Shown here in pieces: positions 1-11,844 of a stretch of 64,000 bases of DNA. Each line of letters starts with the position of its first letter. Within the stretch, counting starts at the first letter, position 1. The translations under genes were made by a program, and so were the position numbers. The stretch is from Stutzerimonas urumqiensis (GTDB taxonomy: Bacteria; Pseudomonadota; Gammaproteobacteria; Pseudomonadales; Pseudomonadaceae), in assembly GCF_003640395.1 (NCBI RefSeq), contig NZ_RBZQ01000003.1, forward strand, positions 1 through 64,000. Direction: 5' to 3'. The notes below the pieces were generated by a model, which saw only the letters and a list, made by a program, of their open reading frames with translations, was not told where the DNA came from and searched no databases.

Positions 1-14
1 GCAGCCCTTCTTCG

Positions 15-126
15 CGTCAAGCACTTTTTCGAAAATCTCTTTTCTACTCAACCGCTTGCCCCGCAGCCAGTACAACCTCCCTGACTGCGAGGCCGCGAAT
101 CATACAGCCATGGGTTTTGGTGTCAA
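15..126 (-). promoter_or_regulatory. Tandem rRNA-operon-type promoters firing leftward
   Basis: On the minus strand a TTGACA -35 box (121-126) and a TATGAT -10 box (99-104) are separated by 16 bp, which is close to consensus. About 80 bp further on, after an A-rich stretch, a second TTGACG box (15-20) sits at the window edge, and its -10 would lie outside. Tandem strong promoters directly downstream of tyrS match the Pseudomonas arrangement in which a 16S rRNA operon follows tyrS. The rRNA gene itself is not in the window, so that target is inferred. Confidence 0.7.
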
Positions 127-152
127 CAGCATTTCCAATAAAAAGACACTCA

Positions 153-1364
153 TCAATCCTTCAGGACGGCTCTCCGAAGAGACACCCTTGCAAAGGAACG
201 CTTACCAACCTGACAGACATACCACCTGTCGAGCTCGAACCGGAAGTCGCGGTCCACTACATGACCATCGACACGCACGCCTCCCGAGCGAAGCAAGTCC
301 CGGGCAACTGCCGCATTTTTGGCCAACCCCGCCTGATTGAGCACCGCCGCGACAGGCATCGATTCTTCAGAAACCAACTCCACATCCGGTAAATCGGCAG
401 GAACCTCCCCAGCCTGCAATCTATTTCCTGCCGACCTGTGCGCCGCCGCCGCCGCCTCAGCCCCATGAAATCGCTCAACGATTTCTTCGGCCAGCTTGAT
501 CTTGATATCGCGCGGGTTAGCACCACCCTCGACGTCCCGCCTGAATTGATCAACCTCCTCCACAGAGCGAAAACTCAGAAGCTCGAAGTAGCGCCACATC
601 AGATGATCCGGCATGGAGACCAGCTTTCCGTACATAACGCCCGGCGCTTCCTGGATACCAACGTAGTTACCCAGCGACTTCGACATCTTCTTCACGCCAT
701 CCAAGCCCTCAAGCAGCGGCATGGTCAACACGCTTTGCGGTTCCTGCCCATAGGCACGCTGCAGCTCGCGCCCCATAAGCAGATTGAACTTCTGATCCGT
801 CCCTCCCAGCTCAACATCGGCATTTAGCGCCACGGAGTCATACCCCTGAACAAGCGGATAGAGAAACTCATGGATGGCAATGGGCTGATTGCCGGAATAC
901 CGCTTCTGGAAATCGTCCCGCTCCAGCATCCGAGCGACGGTATAACTGGAGGCGAGCCGGATGAAATCAGAAGGCGTAAGCACATCCATCCAGATCGAGT
1001 TGAAGGCGACCTCGGTGAGGGCGGGGTCCAGTATCTTGAACACCTGCGCCTTGTAGGTCTCGGCATTTTCCAGAACCTGATCGCGCGTAAGCGGCGGCCT
1101 CGTCACGCTCTTGCCGCTGGGATCGCCAATCATGCCGGTGAAATCGCCTATGAGAAAAATGACCTGATGGCCCAGCAGCTGAAATTGGCGAAGCTTGTTA
1201 ATAAGCACCGTGTGCCCGAGGTGCAGATCAGGCGCCGTCGGATCGAAGCCCGCCTTGATACGCAACGGCCGACCACGCCCGAGCTTCTCAATGAGCTCCG
1301 ACTCGACCAACAGCTCATCCGCGCCTCGCTTGATAAGCGCAAGCTGCTCCGCTACCGACACCAT
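153..1364 (-). CDS. tyrS: Tyrosyl-tRNA synthetase
   Basis: Class I aminoacyl-tRNA synthetase that charges tRNA-Tyr in the cytosol. The 403-residue product has the HIGH-type motif HLGH at residues 48-51 and KMSKS at 226-230. The C-terminal ~60 residues look like an S4 RNA-binding domain, as in the family. The frame stays open to 1460, but the extra 32 residues are a hydrophobic out-of-family tail. The ATG at 1364 has a GGGAG/GGAG site just upstream and begins the conserved [11 protein letters not shown] segment. The gene is divergent from the M23 peptidase gene, and the leftward rRNA-type promoters lie just past its stop. Confidence 0.96.
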   Translation of the reverse strand: MVSVAEQLALIKRGADELLVESELIEKLGRGRPLRIKAGFDPTAPDLHLGHTVLINKLRQFQLLGHQVIFLIGDFTGMIGDPSGKSVTRPPLTRDQVLENAETYKAQVFKILDPALTEVAFNSIWMDVLTPSDFIRLASSYTVARMLERDDFQKRYSGNQPIAIHEFLYPLVQGYDSVALNADVELGGTDQKFNLLMGRELQRAYGQEPQSVLTMPLLEGLDGVKKMSKSLGNYVGIQEAPGVMYGKLVSMPDHLMWRYFELLSFRSVEEVDQFRRDVEGGANPRDIKIKLAEEIVERFHGAEAAAAAHRSAGNRLQAGEVPADLPDVELVSEESMPVAAVLNQAGLAKNAAVARDLLRSGGVRVDGHVVDRDFRFELDRWYVCQVGKRSFARVSLRRAVLKD

Positions 1365-1451
1365 CTCCGGACTCCCAACCAATAAAGAGCAAAACCTTAC
1401 AACAGAACACAGGGATACGGCGACCGCTAGGCAGGTCGACCCCGCCAAGAG

Positions 1452-1481
1452 TTGCCTCACATGGGCATTGCCTCTATTTTA
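1452..1481. promoter_or_regulatory. Candidate divergent promoters for tyrS and the M23 peptidase gene
   Basis: Rightward, TTGCCT (1452-1457) and TATTTT (1475-1480) are 17 bp apart, about 35 bp before the peptidase ATG. Leftward, the overlapping sequence reads TAAAAT (1476-1481) as a -10 box for tyrS, but without a clear -35. The assignment is from pattern only. Confidence 0.35.
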
Positions 1482-1515
1482 GTGCGTTATTTCCAAACAC
1501 CCCTGCCGGATACCG

Positions 1516-4013
<2,498 letters not shown>

Positions 4014-4015
4014 CC

Positions 4016-4366
4016 TTAGATCGAAAACGATTGACCGCAGCCGCAGGTCGTCGAGGCGTTCGGGTTCTTGATCACGAACCGGGATCCCTCCAACCCCTCC
4101 TGATAATCAACCTCGGCGCCCGCAAGGTACTGATAGCTCATGGGATCAACGACCAGGCTAACTCCCTCGCGCTCGACGATGGTGTCGTCATCGGACACCT
4201 CCTCGTCGAATGTGAATCCGTACTGAAAACCCGAGCAACCGCCACCCGTGACGAAAACCCGAAGCTTCAATCGGGGGTTTCCTTCTTCATCGACCAGGCT
4301 CTTCACCTTTGTCGCCGCTCCCTGCGTGAATTGGATCGCGGTGGGCATGAACGTTTCGACAGTCAT
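4016..4366 (-). CDS. erpA: A-type Fe-S carrier protein ErpA
   Basis: Carrier that delivers Fe-S clusters to apo-enzymes. The 116-residue protein has the three ligand cysteines of A-type carriers at C44 (GGGCSGF), C108 and C110 ([10 protein letters not shown]). The sequence is closer to ErpA than to IscA. The gene is transcribed by itself, downstream of the bactofilin gene, and has its own strong promoter between the two. Confidence 0.96.
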   Translation of the reverse strand: MTVETFMPTAIQFTQGAATKVKSLVDEEGNPRLKLRVFVTGGGCSGFQYGFTFDEEVSDDDTIVEREGVSLVVDPMSYQYLAGAEVDYQEGLEGSRFVIKNPNASTTCGCGQSFSI

Positions 4367-4391
4367 CGGTGCTCCCGGGCTTGCAGCCCCG

Positions 4392-4437
4392 AAAATCGTT
4401 AGAGGCAGAATTATGCTTAACCTACGATTTTAGTCAA
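4392..4437 (-). promoter_or_regulatory. erpA promoter inside an inverted repeat
   Basis: On the minus strand TTGACT (4432-4437) and CATAAT (4410-4415) are 16 bp apart. The -35 overlaps the bactofilin stop codon. The promoter is flanked by near-matching inverted arms, AAAATCGTTAG (4392-4402) and CTACGATTTT (4422-4431). The arms could bind a regulator or fold in the transcript. The sequence does not clearly match the IscR motifs I know. Confidence 0.6.
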
Positions 4438-4846
4438 CTATTGCGGACGCCTCTGCCGGCAGCGTTGTCAGCGCCGCCGGCTTGTCCGAAAGGCGCTTCA
4501 ACTCGCCCTCGACGCTGGCTCCGGCCGCCATCACCATCACGCCATAGGACAGGTTGCCTCGCACACGCGCCTTGCTGCCGAGCTCAAGGTGTTCGATTGC
4601 CTCCACGTCGCCCGTTACTTCGCCATCGATGACAACGAACGGCGCGCGAATGGTCCCCTCGACGATGCCTCCTTGGCTCACGCGAACAAGCCCTTCCGTC
4701 GTGGCGAGCGTGCCATAGAGTCGTCCGTCAACCTGAACCGCCCCATCGAAGATCAAATCGCCCCGCATCTGTGCATCCGCGGCGATGACGGTCGTCTTGC
4801 CATTGAAACGCTGCAAGTCGGCCGGCGCGTTATCTTTCTTGAACAT
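4430..4846 (-). CDS. Bactofilin (polymer-forming cytoskeletal protein)
   Basis: A 138-residue protein. After a polar N-terminus (~1-15), repeated short beta segments of the bactofilin right-handed helix run to ~120 (TVIAADAQMRGDLIFDGAVQ, then VDGRLYGTL). Bactofilins polymerise without nucleotide and scaffold cell-wall or polar proteins. I chose ATG 4846 over an in-frame upstream ATG at 4906 because GGAGAG precedes it and the extra residues are not family-like. It overlaps the preceding coiled-coil gene by 17 bp, so it is the third gene of an argC-led operon. Confidence 0.9.
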   Translation of the reverse strand: MFKKDNAPADLQRFNGKTTVIAADAQMRGDLIFDGAVQVDGRLYGTLATTEGLVRVSQGGIVEGTIRAPFVVIDGEVTGDVEAIEHLELGSKARVRGNLSYGVMVMAAGASVEGELKRLSDKPAALTTLPAEASAIVD

Positions 4847-5555
4847 CAGAACTCTCCATTTCAGGCCAGTCGAAGCTTTGCTCGACCGGAACGTCGCTAC
4901 CAGCAACTTTTGCGGACACCATCAATCGCTCAGGCACAAAATCCTCCGGTAAACCGAACTCCTGATATCGCCCAGCCTCGGGCAGCGCCTGAAAGTGCTT
5001 GAAGGCGAAACGCAGCGGTGCGCCATCGTCATTCAGCGGCACCTGAAGTGGCTTACCCGCCCGGTGACCGACAAGCATGACCACCAAATCACCCGTAACC
5101 GGCTTCTCGTCCTTACCCACACGACTCAGCAGGATCTGGTACTGAAAGCGGCCCTCTTGCGAACCCGGCGTGACTTGCATCGAACGAATTCGCAAGCCCT
5201 CTCGCCGGCTCGCCGGCGCAACCACCCCCTTGTAAAACGCCAAGTCCTGCTGAAGCTCGAAGACCTGTTCTTCCAGCAACTGAATCGTCCGCCGGCTCTG
5301 CTCCTCGACCTCCCGCCCGACCTGGTCGCTGCTGGCAACGACCGCATAGCGCGACCTCAGCCGTTCCAGCTCCTGCGCCTGATCGGACAGCCGCCGCAAC
5401 AATTCCCGCTGCGTCTCCGAGCCCTGCTCGAGGTGGCTCGACAGGTAGAAGCCACCGGCGAAACCCGCGGCCAACGCAACGAGGACCAGAAGTAGGACGC
5501 CACGCCGAAAGCCGCCGGGCTTCGCTGCCGGACGGACCTCCCATTGCGGTATCAA
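4830..5555 (-). CDS. Membrane-anchored coiled-coil protein, DUF6776-like
   Basis: 241 residues of unknown function. One N-terminal transmembrane segment (~19-37) is followed by a long coiled coil (~42-108) and a compact beta-rich C-terminal domain. The only plausible start is TTG at 5555, which overlaps the argC stop as TTGA; no in-frame ATG occurs before residue ~126. A small AGCAAC/GTTGCT hairpin lies just upstream (5559-5575). The position between argC and the bactofilin gene, with coding overlaps on both sides, suggests translational coupling. A membrane adaptor for the bactofilin is my inference. Confidence 0.75.
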   Translation of the reverse strand: MIPQWEVRPAAKPGGFRRGVLLLVLVALAAGFAGGFYLSSHLEQGSETQRELLRRLSDQAQELERLRSRYAVVASSDQVGREVEEQSRRTIQLLEEQVFELQQDLAFYKGVVAPASRREGLRIRSMQVTPGSQEGRFQYQILLSRVGKDEKPVTGDLVVMLVGHRAGKPLQVPLNDDGAPLRFAFKHFQALPEAGRYQEFGLPEDFVPERLMVSAKVAGSDVPVEQSFDWPEMESSDVQER

Positions 5556-6586
5556 GGCAGCAACGCGACGTTGCTGAGGCCCGTCCTTTCGTCCAGGCCG
5601 AACATGATATTGAGGTTCTGGATCGCCTGGCCCGATGCCCCCTTGACCAGGTTGTCGATCACCGAAAGCACGACGACCAGATCACCGCCCTGAGGCCGGT
5701 GAACTGCGATGCGGCAAACGTTTGCCCCTCGAACGCTACGGGTTTCCGGATGACTTCCCGCAGGGAGAACATCGACGAACGGTTCGCTGCGGTAACGCTC
5801 CTCATACAGGGCCTGCAGATCGATCCCGCGGTCAGCCACGGTCGCATACAGCGTGGCATGAATGCCGCGCACCATCGGGGCAAGATGCGGAACGAAGGTA
5901 AGACCCACCTCCCCGCCGGCTGCGCGCTTCAAACCCTGATTGATTTCGGGAAGGTGCCGGTGCCCCTTGACCGAATAAGCCATCATGCTTTCGCTCGCCT
6001 CGGTCAGCAGCGAACTCACCTTGGCGCCTCGACCGGCACCACTGACACCGGACTTGCAGTCGGCAATGAGGCGGGTCGTGTCGGCGATCCCAGCTTCGAG
6101 CAACGGCAGAAAGCCTAGCTGCGTGGCCGTCGGGTAACACCCCGGTACCGCGATCAATCGTGCGTCCTTGATCGCTTCGCGGTTGACTTCCGGCAACCCG
6201 TAGACAGCTTGCGGCAACAACTGCGGTGCACCATGCGGTTGGCCGTACCACTTGCCCCACTCATCGGCATCCTTCAGGCGGAAATCCGCAGACAGGTCGA
6301 TGACACGCGTGCCCTCGCTCAGCAACTCGCCGGCCAGCGCGTGAGCGACGCCATGCGGCGTGGCGAAGAACACCGCATCGCAGCCACCCAGCGTGGCCAC
6401 GTCAGGCACGCTGAAGGCGAGCGAGTCGTAATGACCGCGCAGGTTGGGATACATGTCCTTCACCAGCACACCGTCTTCGGAGCGGGACGTGATGACCGCG
6501 ACCTCCGCCTCGGGGTGCTGGGCAAGCAGACGCAAGAGTTCGACACCCGTGTACCCGGTCCCACCCACTATGCCGATCTTGATCAT
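5552..6586 (-). CDS. argC: N-acetyl-gamma-glutamyl-phosphate reductase
   Basis: Third step of arginine synthesis: NADPH reduction of N-acetylglutamyl-5-phosphate to the semialdehyde. 344 residues with the Rossmann glycine motif GGTGYTG at residues 8-14 and the catalytic cysteine in VPGCYPT (~149). The length is typical of the family. It is the first gene of the argC/coiled-coil/bactofilin operon and is divergent from hemJ across 127 bp. Confidence 0.97.
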   Translation of the reverse strand: MIKIGIVGGTGYTGVELLRLLAQHPEAEVAVITSRSEDGVLVKDMYPNLRGHYDSLAFSVPDVATLGGCDAVFFATPHGVAHALAGELLSEGTRVIDLSADFRLKDADEWGKWYGQPHGAPQLLPQAVYGLPEVNREAIKDARLIAVPGCYPTATQLGFLPLLEAGIADTTRLIADCKSGVSGAGRGAKVSSLLTEASESMMAYSVKGHRHLPEINQGLKRAAGGEVGLTFVPHLAPMVRGIHATLYATVADRGIDLQALYEERYRSEPFVDVLPAGSHPETRSVRGANVCRIAVHRPQGGDLVVVLSVIDNLVKGASGQAIQNLNIMFGLDERTGLSNVALLP

Positions 6587-6713
6587 CGCGTTCGCCTCGT
6601 TGCGCCCAAAAGGAAACCCCGATGATAAGGTCCGACAGAGCGGAGGGCCAACCGGTGACGGCGATTGGCGATGAGGGCTACCATCGCTTCGCCCCCTCCC
6701 AAGGACATGTCGA

Positions 6714-7139
6714 ATGCTCTATCTCTGGATCAAAGCGCTGCACATCATTGCCATCGTCTGTTGGTTCGCCGGCCTGTTCTACCTGCCGAGGCTGTTTGTC
6801 TATCACGCTCAGAGCAACGACCCGATCAGCCACGAGCGCTTCTGCATCATGGAGCGCAAGCTCTATCGGGGCATCATGTACCCGTCGATGGTGGCCACCC
6901 TCGTTTTCGGTATCGCCCTCGTCGCACTCAACCCCGCCTGGCTCGCCAGCGGCTGGCTTCACGCGAAGATCACGCTGGTCCTACTGTTGATCGGCTACCA
7001 CCATGTGTGCGGCCGTCAGCTTCGCCGGTTCGCCGCCAACGAGAACGCCAGAAGCCATGTGTTCTACCGCTGGTTCAACGAGCTGCCCGTACTCGCCCTC
7101 ATCGCGATCGTCGTCCTGGTAGTGGTCAAACCCTTTTGA
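6714..7139 (+). CDS. hemJ: Protoporphyrinogen IX oxidase, HemJ type
   Basis: Small integral membrane enzyme that oxidises protoporphyrinogen IX to protoporphyrin IX in heme synthesis. 141 residues with four hydrophobic helices. The essential N-terminal histidine is present at H10 ([12 protein letters not shown]), and a conserved lysine follows in [16 protein letters not shown] lies 8 bp upstream of the ATG. A flavoprotein gene follows after 14 bp and is probably co-transcribed. Confidence 0.92.
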   Translation: MLYLWIKALHIIAIVCWFAGLFYLPRLFVYHAQSNDPISHERFCIMERKLYRGIMYPSMVATLVFGIALVALNPAWLASGWLHAKITLVLLLIGYHHVCGRQLRRFAANENARSHVFYRWFNELPVLALIAIVVLVVVKPF

Positions 7140-7153
7140 CAACGGAGACACCC

Positions 7154-8119
7154 ATGCCCTTGCCAACGCTGCTCCAGAATCGTCTGCGCCTGCCGGTAGT
7201 CGCTGCGCCGATGTTCCTCGTCTCCAACCCCTCGCTCGTGATCGCCTGCTGTCGAAGCGGCATCGTCGGCAGCTTCCCGGCGCTCAACCAACGGGAAACC
7301 TCCGGTTTCGCCGCATGGCTCGACGAGATTACCGAGGCACTCCAGGGTGATTCCGCAGCGGCGCCCTATGCCGTGAACCTCATCGTCCATCACAGCAACC
7401 CACGCCTGGAGGCTGATCTCGCGGTCTGTGTGGAGCGCAAGGTCCCGATCGTGATCACCAGCCTGGGGGCCGTGAAGGATGTGGTCGACGCGGTGCACGG
7501 CTATGGCGGACTGGTCTTCCATGACGTCACCACGCGCCGCCATGCCGAAAAGGCCGCCGAGGCAGGTGTGGATGGCCTGATTGCCGTCGCAGCGGGCGCT
7601 GGGGGTCATGCCGGTACCTGGAGCCCCTTCGCGCTGGTCGCCGAGATTCGCCAGTTTTTCGATAAGACGGTCTTGCTGTCCGGCTGCCTGAACCACGGGC
7701 ACCAGATTCTCGCCGCACAGGTCCTGGGAGCGGACCTCGCGTACATGGGCACCCGCTTCATCGCCACCCAGGAGAGCGCCGCCAGCACCGAGTACAAGAA
7801 CATGCTGCTGACCGCTCGCGCCGCCGATATCGTCCACACGGCCGCCGTTTCGGGTGTGCCAGCCAGCTTCATGAGGCAAAGCCTCGAAGAGGCCGGCTTC
7901 GATGAAGAACGCCTCCAAGCCAAGGGCACGATGAACTACGGCGAAAAACTCAAACCCGTCAAGGACGAAGCCAAGGCCTGGAAAACCGTATGGTCCGCCG
8001 GCCAGGGTGTCGGCGGGGTGAACGACACGCCCAGCGTGGCGGAACTCGTGGCGAGACTGGACGCCGAGTACCGCGCCGCCCGCTCGGCCACCGTGCCATC
8101 GCACGCTTCCGATCGCTGA
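7154..8119 (+). CDS. Nitronate monooxygenase family flavoprotein
   Basis: 321-residue FMN TIM-barrel protein of the 2-nitropropane dioxygenase/nitronate monooxygenase family. The N-terminus reads RLPVVAAPMFLVSNP, and the phosphate-binding glycine run GAGGHAG and a later SGCLNHG segment are present. These enzymes detoxify alkyl nitronates such as propionate-3-nitronate, but many homologues have unproven substrates. The ATG at 7154 has GGAG just upstream. The frame is open further left only because it runs through hemJ out of frame. Confidence 0.88.
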   Translation: MPLPTLLQNRLRLPVVAAPMFLVSNPSLVIACCRSGIVGSFPALNQRETSGFAAWLDEITEALQGDSAAAPYAVNLIVHHSNPRLEADLAVCVERKVPIVITSLGAVKDVVDAVHGYGGLVFHDVTTRRHAEKAAEAGVDGLIAVAAGAGGHAGTWSPFALVAEIRQFFDKTVLLSGCLNHGHQILAAQVLGADLAYMGTRFIATQESAASTEYKNMLLTARAADIVHTAAVSGVPASFMRQSLEEAGFDEERLQAKGTMNYGEKLKPVKDEAKAWKTVWSAGQGVGGVNDTPSVAELVARLDAEYRAARSATVPSHASDR

Positions 8120-8201
8120 GCAGGCGCGCCGAAGAGCTTGTTCGGCCGCACGTTCCGCTCTACGCTCGACGCATTCCACGGCAGAGACAGGGATGTCCTG
8201 A

Positions 8202-9101
8202 ATGAACGAAGCTCGCTTCAAAATCATGTTTGACGGCCAGTTGATGCCCGATACGACGCTCGAAGCCGTCAAGGAGAACCTGAGCCGCCTCTTCAAGCTC
8301 GAGCAGGCCCAGGTCAACGCGCTGTTCTGCAGAGGGCCCATCGCGATCAAAAGGGCCTTGCAGGAAGAGCAAGCCGATCGCTATGTCCAAGCACTGCAAG
8401 CCGCTGGCGCGAGGGTGCGAAAGGAGCCGGACCTGGCAGGCAGCCTGTCCCTGGAACCCGTCGAGAGCGCCCAGACGGAGGGGGTCCAAAAGGATTCGGC
8501 CTCGATGGAGTGCCCGAAGTGCGGCCAGAGCCAACCGACTGCCGCCGAATGTGCGGGCTGCGGCATCATCATCGAGAAATACCTGGCGCGGCAGGCACAA
8601 GCCACCCCGGCGCGAGAGCCCGCCTCGCCCTACGAGGCGCCACGCGCGGAGCGACTGAGCGAGCCGGAGGGTGTCGCCGATCTGGCCGTCTTCACGACCA
8701 ACGGCCGAATAGGTCGCCTGCGCTACCTGGCTTGGTCGCTTGTCTGGCTCATCGTGACAGTGGCCCTCGTCTTCTGCGGCACGCTGCTGCTGGCCGTACT
8801 CGATGTGTTGGGCTATCTAGCCTTTGCAGCCATCGGCATCGCCGCGCTGGTCGTCGCCGTACAAATCGGCGTCCAGCGACTCCACGACATCGGCTGGTCA
8901 GGCTGGCTCTATCTGATCTTCGTCATTCCGGTCATCGGCAATCTGTTTGCGCTCGTCACCGTCGTCGCGCCCGGGAGTCCGGGCGCGAACCGGTTCGGAC
9001 CACCGCCTCCACCCAACGGTATTGGCGTCAAGGTAACGGCTGCACTCGCACTGATCGTTTTCGGCGTTAGCCTGGTCGTATCGCTGCTGTTCCCGGACTG
9101 A
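8202..9101 (+). CDS. DUF805 membrane protein with N-terminal zinc-ribbon
   Basis: 299 residues of unknown function. An N-terminal ~75-residue soluble domain (FKIMFDGQL onward) is followed by a short zinc-ribbon-like CPKC...CAGC pair (~104-122). A linker leads to a C-terminal DUF805 domain with four hydrophobic helices, including the typical RLHDIGWSGW motif. DUF805 alone is usually ~120 residues, so this is a composite. The gene stands alone between the nitronate monooxygenase and HIT genes. Confidence 0.82.
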   Translation: MNEARFKIMFDGQLMPDTTLEAVKENLSRLFKLEQAQVNALFCRGPIAIKRALQEEQADRYVQALQAAGARVRKEPDLAGSLSLEPVESAQTEGVQKDSASMECPKCGQSQPTAAECAGCGIIIEKYLARQAQATPAREPASPYEAPRAERLSEPEGVADLAVFTTNGRIGRLRYLAWSLVWLIVTVALVFCGTLLLAVLDVLGYLAFAAIGIAALVVAVQIGVQRLHDIGWSGWLYLIFVIPVIGNLFALVTVVAPGSPGANRFGPPPPPNGIGVKVTAALALIVFGVSLVVSLLFPD

Positions 9102-9166
9102 TGCGATTCGCCACTGGAGCCCATGCCAGCGCTGCTAGACTTGACTAGTCACGACGGAGCCACCCC

Positions 9167-9508
9167 ATGGATTGTCTCTTCTGCCGAATCGCCAACGGCG
9201 ACCTTGCAGCGAATATGCTCTACGAGGACGAGCAGGTCATCGCCTTCCATGACATTGCGCCTCAGGCGCCGGTGCATTTCTTGGTCATTCCGCGCAAGCA
9301 CATCGCCACGCTGCACGATCTCAGCGAAGAAGACGACAAGCTGCTCGCCGGCCATATCCTGTTCACCGCCCAACGGCTGGCTGAACAACTGGGCTGCGAG
9401 GAAGGTTTTCGCGTGGTGATGAACTGCAACGACCTGGGCGGTCAGACCGTCTACCACATCCATATGCATGTGCTAGGGCAGCGACGCCTTCACTGGCCTC
9501 CCGGCTAG
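9167..9508 (+). CDS. hinT: HIT family nucleotide hydrolase (HinT-like)
   Basis: 113-residue histidine-triad protein with the active-site signature HIHMHVLGQR near the C-terminus (~96-105) and an N-terminal CLFCRI segment typical of HinT. HinT enzymes cleave AMP-lysine and other purine phosphoramidates. The length matches the family. It lies 27 bp upstream of coq7, in the same direction. Confidence 0.93.
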   Translation: MDCLFCRIANGDLAANMLYEDEQVIAFHDIAPQAPVHFLVIPRKHIATLHDLSEEDDKLLAGHILFTAQRLAEQLGCEEGFRVVMNCNDLGGQTVYHIHMHVLGQRRLHWPPG

Positions 9509-9535
9509 CCCTGCGCGACAAGAACAGGAGGGCTC

Positions 9536-10180
9536 ATGAGCAGCCGCCACTACTCGCCAATCGATCGCCTGCTGATCCAGCTCGACACGGCCGCCAAGAC
9601 CTTGCTCCCGTTCGGAGGCCAGCCGGCACGACCGTCTCCGGCGGCGCCCCATAGCGATGCCGAGCTGAGCGAAAAGGATCGTCGGCATGTCGCCGGACTC
9701 ATGCGCATCAATCACACCGGGGAAGTCTGCGCCCAGGCGCTGTACCAGGGTCAGGCGCTGACTGCCAAACTGCCGCACATCCGCGACGCGATGGAAGATG
9801 CCGCGGCCGAAGAGGTCGATCATCTGGCCTGGTGCGAACAACGTATCCACCAGCTGGGCAGCCACACCAGCGTGCTGAACCCGCTCTTCTATGCGCTCTC
9901 CTTCAGCATGGGAGCGGCCGCGGGGTTGGTCAGCGACCGCGTGAGCCTCGGTTTCGTTGCAGCGACCGAAGACCAGGTGTGCAAACACCTTGACGAGCAT
10001 CTCGCGCAGCTACCCGCCGAGGACGAGAAATCACGGGCTATTCTCGAGCAGATGCGAACGGATGAAGCGCAACATGCGACCAACGCCGTCGCGGCAGGCG
10101 GTCTGCGTTTTCCCGGGCCGGTCAAGATGGCCATGACGCTGATGTCAAAAGCGATGACGAAGACGACTTACTACGCCTGA
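9536..10180 (+). CDS. coq7: 2-polyprenyl-3-methyl-6-methoxy-1,4-benzoquinone monooxygenase
   Basis: Di-iron hydroxylase of late ubiquinone biosynthesis (Coq7/CLK-1 family), carrying out the last ring hydroxylation. 214 residues. The carboxylate/histidine ligands appear as NHTGEV, EEVDH, a second glutamate in ATEDQ, and the C-terminal DEAQH. A strong AGGAGGG site precedes the ATG. The gene ends before a symmetric terminator shared with convergent speD. Confidence 0.95.
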   Translation: MSSRHYSPIDRLLIQLDTAAKTLLPFGGQPARPSPAAPHSDAELSEKDRRHVAGLMRINHTGEVCAQALYQGQALTAKLPHIRDAMEDAAAEEVDHLAWCEQRIHQLGSHTSVLNPLFYALSFSMGAAAGLVSDRVSLGFVAATEDQVCKHLDEHLAQLPAEDEKSRAILEQMRTDEAQHATNAVAAGGLRFPGPVKMAMTLMSKAMTKTTYYA

Positions 10181-10193
10181 CCCAAGGCTAAAG

Positions 10194-10217
10194 AAAAAGG
10201 GGCGTGAGCCCCTTTTT
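10194..10217. terminator. Bidirectional terminator between coq7 and speD
   Basis: A 10-bp perfect stem, AAAAAGGGGC (10194-10203) and GCCCCTTTTT (10208-10217), closes a GTGA loop. The A-tract and T-tract make it work in both directions for the convergent genes. Its right end touches the speD stop codon. Confidence 0.9.
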
Positions 10218-11014
10218 CATACCGGCATATTCCGCGCATAGAATATTTCGAGCATTTCATGCCTGAGCCGCGCTTCGACTTTTTTGCGCTGTTCCGGTGA
10301 AAAGGTATTGGTGGCATCGCCGAACAAATAATTGTCCAGCTCGAAGTTCTTCAGCAGCATCTTCGTGTGAAACAGATTCTCCTGATACACGTTCACGTCG
10401 GTCATCTGGTAAGCCTGCCGCGTATCGTCGGAGAGATAGTTCTGGATCGAGTTTATTTCATGATCGATGAAATGCTTGCGACCCTCTACGTCCCGCGTAA
10501 ATCCCCTCACGCGATAATCGACCGTGACGATGTCGGAATCGAACTGGTGAATCAGGTAATTCAGCGCCTTGAGCGGAGAAATCACACCGCACGTTGAAAC
10601 GTCGATGTCCACGCGGAACGTGGCGATGCCATCATCTGGGTGGATTTCCGGGTAGGTATGAACCGTGATATGGCTCTTGTCGAGGTGAGCCAGGATGGTC
10701 TCGGGCAATGGCCCCGGCGATTCCTCGATCTGGCTGTCGGTCGGCGTGACCGGCTGCTCCGAAATAAGAATGGTGACGCTGGCGCCCTGCGGCTCGTAAT
10801 CTTGCCGGGCGATATTCAGGATATTCGCTCCAATGATGTCCACGACATCGGTCAATATCTGCGTCAGACGCTCCGCATCGTATTCTTCATCGATGTACTG
10901 CACGTACGCCTGTTGATCTTCGGGCGTTTCGGCATAACAGATATCGTAGATATTGAAGCTCAAGGTCTTCGTCAGGTTGTTGAACCCGTGGAGCTTGAGT
11001 TTGCTTTTGGCCAT
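10217..11014 (-). CDS. speD: S-adenosylmethionine decarboxylase proenzyme
   Basis: Makes decarboxylated AdoMet, the aminopropyl donor for spermidine. It is of the E. coli long type, 265 residues. Self-cleavage is expected at K113-S114 ([12 protein letters not shown]), giving the pyruvoyl group. C142 (STCGVISP) corresponds to the catalytic cysteine of this class. No speE is adjacent. A -10-like CATAAT lies at 11147-11152 on the minus strand, without a convincing -35. Confidence 0.96.
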   Translation of the reverse strand: MAKSKLKLHGFNNLTKTLSFNIYDICYAETPEDQQAYVQYIDEEYDAERLTQILTDVVDIIGANILNIARQDYEPQGASVTILISEQPVTPTDSQIEESPGPLPETILAHLDKSHITVHTYPEIHPDDGIATFRVDIDVSTCGVISPLKALNYLIHQFDSDIVTVDYRVRGFTRDVEGRKHFIDHEINSIQNYLSDDTRQAYQMTDVNVYQENLFHTKMLLKNFELDNYLFGDATNTFSPEQRKKVEARLRHEMLEIFYARNMPV

Positions 11015-11215
11015 TGGAGATTCTCTTCAAAGTGCGGCTCTGCCGCGTAATTGAGCATGCCCGTCAGCGCCTGGCGCTGCGTAGGACGAGAAAACACCTC
11101 TTCGCGTTCGCGATTCTGGTTTTTGGCTATCGGAAAAAGGGGGCGCATTATGCAGATAGCGCCTGGTCGATGCCAGTGCATCGACCGACGGAAGACGGCA
11201 ATCGGCGGGTCGGCA

Positions 11216-11638
11216 TCAGCCGAGTTCGACCAGCTCGTAGTCGTGGGTGATCTCGACACCGGCCCGTCCCAGCATGATCGAGGCGGAGCAATACTTCTCT
11301 GCCGACAATGCGACCGCACGTTGGACTTGGCCTTCTTTCAGGCCGCGGCCTTTCACCACGAAGTGGAGATGAATCTTGGTGAATACCTTGGGGTCCTCTT
11401 CGGCGCGCTCGGCTTCGAGGAACACTTCACAACTTTCCACGGGTTGTCGGGACTTGCGCAGGATGCTGACGACATCGAAGTTGCTGCAACCGCCCAGTCC
11501 CATCAGGACCATTTCCATTGGCCGAACGCCGAGGTTGCGACCGCCATATTCTGCCGGCCCATCGATGACAACGGCATGTCCGCTACCGGATTCCGCGACA
11601 AACAAGGCTTCGCCGGCCCATTGAATACGCGCTTTCAT
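11216..11638 (-). CDS. OsmC/YhfA family protein
   Basis: 140 residues of the OsmC fold. Two cysteines sit in the positions used by organic hydroperoxide reductases: GCSNFD (~51) and YCSASIML (~116). The sequence is closer to the YhfA subgroup than to OsmC/Ohr proper. Thiol-dependent peroxidase activity is possible but unproven for this subgroup. It is transcribed alone, divergent from vfr. Confidence 0.88.
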   Translation of the reverse strand: MKARIQWAGEALFVAESGSGHAVVIDGPAEYGGRNLGVRPMEMVLMGLGGCSNFDVVSILRKSRQPVESCEVFLEAERAEEDPKVFTKIHLHFVVKGRGLKEGQVQRAVALSAEKYCSASIMLGRAGVEITHDYELVELG

Positions 11639-11737
11639 CGAAAGCTCCCCACTTGTTTGAAAGCGCGCAGATTAACATGCCACCCGAGCATACATTCGAA
11701 AGCCGGACATCGTATAACCTCACAAATCCAGCTTTTT

Positions 11738-11766
11738 TTGATTGCCCAGAGTGACCCGTCTGCTAA
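11738..11766 (+). promoter_or_regulatory. Weak candidate vfr promoter
   Basis: TTGATT at 11738-11743 is followed after 17 bp by TGCTAA (11761-11766), about 80 bp before the vfr ATG, in the AT-rich gap between the osmC-type gene and vfr. The -10 match is poor. Confidence 0.3.
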
Positions 11767-11844
11767 GCTGGCGTCGACTTAATGACAGCTTGATAGGGAT
11801 ATCAGGCGAGTCGCCCTCGCGAGACTGCGCAATAGGAATTCCGC

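Noticed and set aside
1365..1460. A hydrophobic N-terminal extension on TyrS
   Set aside because: Looks like a signal peptide but is not part of the family; ATG 1364 has a good ribosome site.
6665..8119. A long reading frame joining the hemJ region to the nitronate monooxygenase
   Set aside because: The first part is hemJ read in the wrong frame; the family N-terminus begins at 7154 with its own ribosome site.
11709..11724. A CRP/Vfr-type site upstream of vfr
   Set aside because: Only the TCACA half-site is present; the partner half (ATCGT) does not match TGTGA.
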